A stretch of DNA of 12,076 nt from Spirogloea muscicola (Eukaryota > Streptophyta > Zygnematophyceae > Spirogloeales > Spirogloeaceae), in assembly GCA_009602725.1 (NCBI GenBank), contig WELB01000186.1, positions 266,064 through 278,139 on the forward strand, given 5' to 3'. The position numbers were made by a program, and so were the translations under genes. The notes below the pieces were generated by a model. The model was not told the origin of the DNA. It saw nothing but the letters and a program-made list of their open reading frames with translations, and did no database searches. Below, piece by piece: positions 6,712-12,076 of this stretch. The first letter of the stretch is position 1; every line of letters starts with the position of its first letter.

Positions 6712-9028
6712 ATGGAGCCGTTGGCAGCGAGGCGCCCGCTTGCCTCTGACCGCTCAGCGTCGCCGGGGCGCCCACAAAGGAAGACGAAAGCCCACAAAAG
6801 CTTCTGCCTTCCTGACGTACCACTCCAGCCTGCACTCGCGCTGTTACCTTCACCCCCCTTAGCATAGGGCTTTGCTTTACCCAGATTGGCACTCGTCAAN
6901 CGCCGCCGCCGTCCCCGCGGGCGAGCCGCCGCCGCCGCCGGCGCTGCTGCGCAGCCAGCTCCTCTTCCTCCAGGTCCCAGCCACGCTCCTCCATCCACCA
7001 TTCCCCTTCTTCTGGTGCTACGCTTCGTCGTCGTTGCCACGACAGTGGCTGACGGCGCGGCCAGCGCTGAGCAGGACCTCCTCCTGGCGGGCGTCATCGA
7101 GGCCCCCGCGTACCACGCCGCCAAGCTCCCGCTGCTGCGCCGGCTGGCCGACTGCGGCGCGGAGGTCGGCGCCCACGACTTCGTGCTGGCGCCGGTGCCG
7201 GCGCCAGCTCCGGCGCGGAGGCCGCCGCGTCACACTGATACCTCATCCACTGGTTCTGTGCAATGCACGAGCAGCCCGACGTCAGACTTGGCAGGACAGG
7301 ATGCCCCGGCAGCAAGGGCCGCTGCCGGAGCGCAGGCGGTGCAGACCATGGCGGCTGCCGGCCAGCGTCTCAGCAAGAAGCGAGAGGCAAAGGGCTCGTC
7401 GCCCAAGCTGGGCCCCGCGGCCGCTACCGCAGACGGTGGGGGGGTGCCGCACGCCCTGGACTTCCTGCCGTACGGCTGCTGCCCGGCTCGCACGCCGCCG
7501 CCAGTGCCAAGGCCCGCAGGGCGTCGCGCTTTGGCAGGCGCGGTCGATGGTGGCCACGCTGGCAGCGGAGGTAGCGGCGGCTGTGGAGGTAGCGAGCAAG
7601 TCGAGCAAGGAGGACTGGAGGAGCCCGGGCGAGACCTGCGGCTGCGCTTGTCGCGGCTGCGCCTGCCATGGAGCAGCGAGGACGCGGCGCTGCAGTCGCT
7701 GCCAGAGGACGAAGGCTGCCACGACTCGGTGCTCATCGGAGGGCTGCGGCCGCCGCTTCCGCACCCACGGCGGCCCATGGCGCTAGTGGCGAAGCACTCG
7801 AAGGGCATCGACACGCCGCCCAAGGCGCCGCTTCTGCTGCTGCCGCCGCCGCCACTTCCAACTGCCGTGCGCGCCATGCCGCTGCTGCCCAAGACGCCTG
7901 CAGACGTGCTCCCGCTGCGCCGCCTCTACTCCTTCTCGCCCACGCCGCTGGTCACTGCTGGCAGGCGGCGGCAGCCCGCACCATCACGGGCGGCACCTTC
8001 TGCTCGAGAGACGGGGAAGAAGAAGAAAGTGGGCGGCCTCCTCTCTGGTCTCATGCACAGGGTCCGCAATCGAGGCCGAAGCCAGGTGGCGGTGCCGCCG
8101 GCAGCTGCCACAGCAGCGACGCCAGCACAGGCGTCGCGCCACGGCAGCACCAGCAGCGGTAGCAGCTGGGGGCTCCTGCGGCCGCCCCGCAAGCTTCAGG
8201 TGGAGGGCTTGCGCAAGTCCCTGGAGGCCCGCGGAGGCATCAGCGGCGGCAGGGGCGACGTGCGCCGCTCCCGCAACCTTCGGGCTTCAATGCGGCGCTC
8301 TTCCCAAGACTGCCTGCTGCTACCGCCGCCGTTGCAGCATGACACACTCCTTCACCCCTTCGCTGTCGAAGGCCCACAATTGTCGCAGAACGCAGCAGGT
8401 GAAAGGGAATCAGAGGACGACGGCAACGGCGACAAAGGTGCTGGTAGCCACGCTCGAATTCATCCTGGCCGCATGAGCCGGTTATCCGCAGCCGCTTGCG
8501 GCGCGCCAGAGTGCAACTACACACCGGCAAGCGGCGCGCCTGACAGCATCCCAACACCACGGCGCTCAGAGCGCCGTGCCCTTTGCGAGCACAACAATCA
8601 GCAAGTCGTTCTCAAGCTCCCCGTGGCCGCCATTGGGGCACCTGCGATGGTGAGCTGACATGCTGGATCAACATTGCTAGCCAACCTAGCTGCCAAGCTG
8701 CTTACATTTCCTTCAAGCACACTGAGCAGGTTTGCAACTGTGGCAAGCCCCAGACGTCCTAATTCACGTCGAGGCTCTGGTGTTTCCCGCAGATTAAGCT
8801 GCTAAGGCAACCACTGTTGCCACGCAGCCGCCGAAGGGGGACTGTATTTAATGGATCACAGCCGGAGCTGGACTGTCTGACATCCCCGGCCGCAGTCTAG
8901 CAGACTACTTGGATCACTTGGCCACCTCCAGCCTGCAACAGTCTCGCCAGTCATTCGCTGCATTGCAACAGGCTGCAGCGACTGGGAATGGCTTGGGCAT
9001 AATGCCCAGGCTACAGATTGGTCATTGA
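6712..9028 (+). CDS. Long low-complexity protein of unknown function
   Basis: ATG at 6712 lies in a strong context (gccgccATGGAG) and begins MEPLAARRPLASDRSASPG; this frame stops at 6865-6867, so an intron ending at 6884 (tacccag) is inferred, with the donor unresolved. The main coding block is 7075-8649, rich in Ala, Pro, Ser, Gly and Arg. Readable parts include DLLLAGVIEAPAYHAAKLPL, LDFLPYGCCPARTPP and a basic GKKKKVGGLLSGLMHRVRNR. An upstream exon to 6973 (ALLRSQLLFLQ, intron 6974-7074, phase 0) fits the block. The block ends at a good donor (ATG|gtgagc, 8650) and an acceptor at 8792 (tttcccgcag) continues in phase 0 as IKLLRQPLLPRSRRRGTVFN to a stop at 8900. From about 8852 the next frame reads DIPGRSLADYLDHLATSSLQ to a stop at 9028, suggesting one more frame break. 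UGUAA at 9143 fits the later end. An N at 6900 adds doubt. No family recognised. Confidence 0.55.
8558..8578. repeat. Perfect 9-base inverted repeat inside the long plus-strand CDS
   Basis: CACGGCGCT, three-base spacer, AGCGCCGTG. It lies in coding sequence, so it may only reflect the GC-rich codons. Confidence 0.8.
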
Positions 9029-9142
9029 CCTCACAGAGGTAGTGATGGTGTGGTACTTTCTTCTTCCAGGCACATTGGCAGCAAAAGCGGGTGTAGCCTC
9101 TGTTGCTCCTCATGGAGCTGCTGGCGCAAGAATATCCAGCAT

Positions 9143-9147
9143 TGTAA
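9143..9147 (+). terminator. Candidate UGUAA polyadenylation signal, plus-strand gene
   Basis: TGTAA lies 115 bases after the stop at 9028. UGUAA is the typical green-algal polyadenylation signal, and its place favours the longer C-terminus of the preceding gene. Confidence 0.5.
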
Positions 9148-9276
9148 TCTATCAAAATACTAGCGCGTGCATGAGCGGGAGAGCATGATTGTTGAGGCGA
9201 TATTCTCAGCTCGACTAGCTAAGGGATATTGAAAGAGTCTAACAACTGCGCACCGGCCCGCAGCTCGCAGTCTGGT

Positions 9277-9298
9277 GCAGAGCCCTGCTGGGCTCTGC
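9277..9298. repeat. Perfect hairpin, 9-base stem
   Basis: GCAGAGCCC, loop TGCT, GGGCTCTGC, in the gap between two convergent genes. The AGCCC/GGGCT arms resemble the hairpin repeats at 4.2-6.5 kb, but the flanks do not match. Confidence 0.85.
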
Positions 9299-9394
9299 CA
9301 CTTGTTGACACCACAGGCATTAACAGATTAGCAAGGCATACTGCCTCATTCGTATGTCGTTGCAATATTCAGACCGCCTGATTTCAAAGTGCCT

Positions 9395-9399
9395 TTACA
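9395..9399 (-). terminator. Candidate UGUAA polyadenylation signal, LysM gene
   Basis: TTACA on the plus strand, 319 bases beyond the LysM stop codon. The distance is plausible for an algal 3' untranslated region. Confidence 0.4.
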
Positions 9400-9717
9400 A
9401 TGTTGTGACTTTAATTGCTCAGCTTGTGATAAAGGCTGGGGAAAAGCGAATAGGCATTTCGACCTGTTCCAGCACTTCGCAATTTTGAGCTTCACCATGG
9501 TGCCAGTGACAAGCGAGCAGGCCTGATGCATCGCTGCAAGAGATGCCATTGTGCGTCTGCAGCCACGGCCTTGCGCTCGAAGATTGAGAGTTTCAGCAAG
9601 GAGGCCTTGCAAGCTGCACCAACAATCTAGAGCATTTCAACCAGCACTTCAGAAGCAACTTGAGGTGGAGCAGGGGAGATGGTGGTCGAGTAGCCACTTC
9701 TGGTGTACTTGCTCATA

Positions 9718-10267
9718 CTACAGCAGACGCAAGCGTTCATGTGGATAGATCAGATCCGGGTCGTCAATGTTTGGGTTGAGTTTCACGAGTTCCTCCCAAC
9801 GCTTTTTCCCGACCTTCTGCGAGATGTTGATGAGCGTGTCGCCGCGCCTCACCTCATATACTTGCTTCCTGCACACGCATCCGCAGGTCACACACAGGGG
9901 AGACAGCCCAAGACAGTCTGAGAGAACACTTGACAGCCTTTAAGTTGTCAAGCTGTGGACCAGCTCTAGAGAGGCAGCACTCTGAACATGCAGCCCGGCC
10001 TGTGGAGGCAGCGCAGTGTGTGCAATTTGTGCCCATCAATGCAATTTATCTGGCGACTGTATTTGTCCAGGACATAGCAAAGCCGCATGGACTCCAACGC
10101 ATATCACGGTCCAGCTGCGTAAGCTGTTCCTCAAAGGCAGTGGCAGCCGTACCTCGTAGAAAGAAAAAGTGTAATGGCGGCCGCCGCTATTGTTCCAATC
10201 ACAGCCCAGGGCGGCCCTCTGGGAACATCCGCATCGCCGCTCGTGGCCTTTGCCCCCTGGGCAGCAT
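9718..10267 (-). CDS. LysM-domain protein (small, C-terminal LysM)
   Basis: The last exon (9868-9718, acceptor gtgtgcag) encodes one LysM module that ends the protein: KQVYEVRRGDTLINISQKVG, KKRWEELVKLNPNIDDPDLI, YPHERLRLL-stop. The YxVxxGDTLxxIS start, the N-P-N turn and the L-x-P-x-x-x-L end are classic. LysM binds N-acetylglucosamine-containing glycans; in algae it also occurs in plastid or secreted proteins. A preceding exon is likely after the acceptor tttctttctacgag (ending about 10157), reading TAATAFEEQLTQLDRDMRW; a donor giving the needed phase 2 exists (GCT-AT|gtcctg) but is weak. The start is unresolved: ATG 10267 (MLPRGQRPRAAMRMFPEGRP) has a reasonable context, yet its donor does not join in the right phase. 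The CH-domain gene lies upstream on the same strand; a fusion of the two would need an intron of about 0.6 kb or more and is less likely. The LysM call is firm, the 5' part is not. Confidence 0.75.
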
Positions 10268-10743
10268 AGCGGCAGCAGAGCGAGGTCTCAACACAGGCCT
10301 GTTGTTGCCTTTAGTCTATCTACAAATTCTGAACAACGCTAGAACTTTTAAATCCACAGAAATTTGCTACTGAGTAGCACCTCCTCAGAGTGAGGAGGCC
10401 TTGACCCCATTGTACCTGGCTGGCCGCTTTCTCTGAACGCGCCGTGTCCAAGTTGGCACGCGGCTTGGGCTGGCGAATGGGCTCATGACCTTGCTCATCT
10501 TTGGGCTCAGAGGCCTGGTTCAGAGATCAACAGGCTGCAGCATCAGACTTGGCACAAGACGTGAGCAAAGCTGTGAAGCTCTTGTTACAAAGACTACTCT
10601 CCTTCAAGGACCTCACCAACCACTGAGCAATCAGTGGTGCATTGGTTGTCTTGAGCATGGCCTGTTCCCACATTTGGCCAGGCGCAGGCAGCCTATTCAT
10701 CAGTTCCAATACAAACAACTCGAGCAGAGGGGGGGGGGGTGTA
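10268..10743. other. Spacer between the CH-domain and LysM genes (same strand)
   Basis: On the minus strand it should hold the CH gene's 3' end and the LysM promoter. Visible are an 11-base G run at 10729-10739 just past the CH stop, UGUAA at 10589-10585, a perfect 8-base hairpin at 10380-10398 (CCTCCTCA, GAG, TGAGGAGG) and an AT-rich TTTAAA near 10350. None is proven functional. Confidence 0.5.
10585..10589 (-). terminator. Candidate UGUAA polyadenylation signal, CH-domain gene
   Basis: TTACA on the plus strand, 155 bases past the CH-domain stop codon, a plausible 3' end that separates this gene from the LysM gene. Confidence 0.5.
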
Positions 10744-11715
10744 CTAAGAAAGCGGTGCCCATGAGAAGGGCACCTGGCCATTGGAGGACTCCTTAATGCG
10801 GCTGCCGCTTGCCGGCCGCTTCTCAAGCTCGGGCGGAGGCGCCTGCTGCTGCTTGAAGCCTGCTTGGAGGCCCTGGACCTTGGCTGTTGACATCCCCCTC
10901 GCCCGGTGCGTGAGGTCGTCAAAGTCAGGAACCTGCAACTTGGAGCGCACATGTTCGCAGTCAGTGATATGCAAATGATAAGTATTCGCAAGGCCACACC
11001 AACATCACCGTCCTGGCTCGACAGTGCAGCTGAGACTTACCTCCATGAGACCCTCAGCTCTGGCTTTTTTAGAAAGGCCGCGCAGGCAGAGGCAGACACG
11101 GCGCAGGTCCTTCTGCTCCACGATGTCCACCGCAGAGCACGTCTCCACGTCCGACATGCCCAGCTCGCGGCACACCTGTTTGCCATGCACCTGGGTGTAA
11201 GTCCAGTCTGCAGCAGTAATGCATGAACTGCACTCGAGGGCCTTTCAACAACACTGCATTGGCCAGACAGCAGGCGTGCGGTGGGGCCCCGGGAGGGGGG
11301 GCTCTGAGCCGCCAAAGCAGCATGGGTGCGCTTGCCTTGAGGAAGGCGTCGACGTTGGAGAAGGCATTCCAGCTCTTGCCGCTCCTGCTCTTGCCCACGG
11401 CCGACGCCGGCGACTTGAGCGGGCTGCTGCCCTCGCCGCCGGCCTTGAGCCACTTGACCAGCTTGCCCACGCGGTCGCTGCCAGGCCACAGCGCAAACCG
11501 GCGCCATCCGACGGTCACGCCAGGTGGGCGACCCATACAGAAAGACACGCCGCCAAAGGCAGAGGACCCGATTCAAACCCAAGTCGCAAATTGGTGGAGA
11601 AGCTGCGAAGGAGCTGCGCTGCTTACAGGAGCTCCCCGTCGGCCAGCACGTCGCCGAGCTCCTCGGGGGGCAGGTCCTCGTCCAGGACCTCCTCGATCCA
11701 GGACCGGGCACGGCT
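10744..11715 (-). CDS. Calponin-homology (CH) domain protein, transgelin/calponin-like, 5' partial
   Basis: A single CH domain, the fold that binds actin in calponin and transgelin, followed by a Gln/Pro-rich tail. Exons on the minus strand: 11715-11627, 11477-11336, 11175-11041 and 10932-10744. Phases fit throughout: 2, then 0, 0. Readable segments are SWIEEVLDEDLPPEELGDVL, ADGELL, KLVKWLKAGG, SWNAFSNVDAFLK, VCRELGMSDVETCSAVDIVE, QKDLRRVCLCLRGLSKKAR, then VPDFDDLTHRARGMSTAKVQ and a tail ending VPFSWAPLS. The WIEEVL start, DG-LL, FLK-C and VD-----DL-RV elements are the usual CH landmarks. Intron 11335-11176 begins with GC (AAG|gcaagc), the others with GT, including a consensus GAG|gtaagt at 11040. 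The acceptor before 11715 (tgtgcctag) shows at least one more exon upstream, but no ATG exists in a usable frame up to 12076, so the start is probably outside the window. Actin binding is a family inference. Confidence 0.85.
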
Positions 11716-12034
11716 CTAGGCACAGGGACGGCAGGCGAAGAGACCACATGCGGCGCGTGAGCCGAGGAGTGCCAAAGGAGCGCGGGTGACAGTAGCCGTG
11801 ACGGCCGTGACGGCTCGGGTCGCTTGCAATGCAGGCTATGAGCGCCAGCTCCACGGCAGCAATGGAGGCCAAGCGGCGAAGGCCCGCCGCCGCCGCCGCC
11901 GCTTCCGCTCGGGCGACGCAGGCAGAGGTCTCGTGGCCCGGACGCGGTCTTGGAGCGCCGAGCTCACAGCAATACACTTCCCGGGCTTTTGTGAGCCGCC
12001 CGAGCTGCACTGGAGCTGGCCAGAGGCCCCCGGC

Positions 12035-12036
<2 letters not shown>
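11716..12036 (-). other. Upstream region of the CH-domain gene, exon not resolved
   Basis: On the minus strand this is intron and possibly exon sequence ahead of the 11715 acceptor. The only ATG (11749) opens a frame that misses the CH domain. A frame with an alanine-rich stretch ([20 protein letters not shown]) is open through 11950-11850 but has no clear donor. The plus strand shows no gene. Confidence 0.4.

Positions 12037-12076
<40 letters not shown>
12037..12076. repeat. (CGG)n / (CCG)n tract at the window's right edge
   Basis: About 13 CGG units run to the last base. On the minus strand they lie upstream of the CH-domain gene, where the other tracts of this window sit relative to start codons, so they may mark its 5' leader. 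Confidence 0.9.

Larger units (their letters stand above)
9029..9717. other. Convergent gap between the plus-strand gene and the LysM gene
   Basis: Contains candidate 3' untranslated regions and polyadenylation signals of both neighbours (9143-9147 plus strand; 9395-9399 minus strand) and a perfect hairpin at 9277-9298. Open frames here (for example minus strand 9612-9346) show no recognisable domain. Confidence 0.6.

Noticed and set aside
7075-7230. Possible relation of the segment AGVIEAPAYHAAKLPLLRRL to Mediator subunit 18.
   Set aside because: Only a loose hydrophobic pattern; none of the later conserved motifs of that family appear in the rest of the protein.
7230-7892. Long minus-strand open frame (220 codons) opposite the plus-strand gene.
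   Set aside because: Codon use and composition are those of an antisense shadow of GC-rich coding sequence; no domain and no splice context.
10729-10739. Run of 11 G as a regulatory element.
   Set aside because: A homopolymer just past a stop codon is more simply untranslated low-complexity sequence; nothing else supports a function.
9718-10932. CH domain and LysM module as one fusion protein.
   Set aside because: A good stop codon and a UGUAA signal follow the CH tail, and no exon chain in phase links the two.
11555-11600. Sequence like a tRNA T-loop on the minus strand (GGGTTTGAATCGGG).
   Set aside because: No pairing T stem, no acceptor stem and no A or B box partner; it lies in a CH-gene intron.

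Overview
The window looks like nuclear DNA of a green alga (Chlorophyta, possibly Chlorella-like/Trebouxiophyceae). Exons are GC-rich and are broken by short GT-AG introns of about 100-260 bases. Possible UGUAA polyadenylation signals follow three of the gene ends. Two gene products are plant-type: a bimodular GTP cyclohydrolase I and a short plant-like mitochondrial ribosomal protein mL41. Two single N bases and several one-base frame breaks point to draft sequence, so some gene models stay open.

Layout, left to right. (1) A pure A tract at 1-124. (2) mL41 on +, 354-933, three exons. (3) A convergent gap to 1817. (4) Plant-type GTP cyclohydrolase I on -, 3780-1818, three exons. Its candidate start overlaps the stop codon of a small cysteine-rich reading frame (3959-3777, -). 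(5) A repeat-rich stretch, 4.2-6.5 kb, with at least six copies of a hairpin repeat, and inside it candidate exons of a hydrophobic protein on - (5213-4560). (6) A long, low-complexity, unrecognised protein on +, about 6712-9028. (7) A small LysM-domain protein on -, ending at 9718. (8) A calponin-homology (CH) domain protein on -, 11715-10744, whose first exon was not found and may lie beyond the window.

The genes do not form an obvious pathway: mitochondrial translation, folate synthesis, a cell-wall or peptidoglycan-type binding domain and an actin-type binding domain sit side by side. The most unusual arrangement is the ATGA stop/start overlap between the cysteine-rich frame and GTP cyclohydrolase I. 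It could be a dicistronic transcript, but the N at 3751 prevents a firm statement. No prokaryotic operon, CRISPR array, tRNA or rRNA was seen. Family assignments come from recognising motifs by eye; no database search was run.
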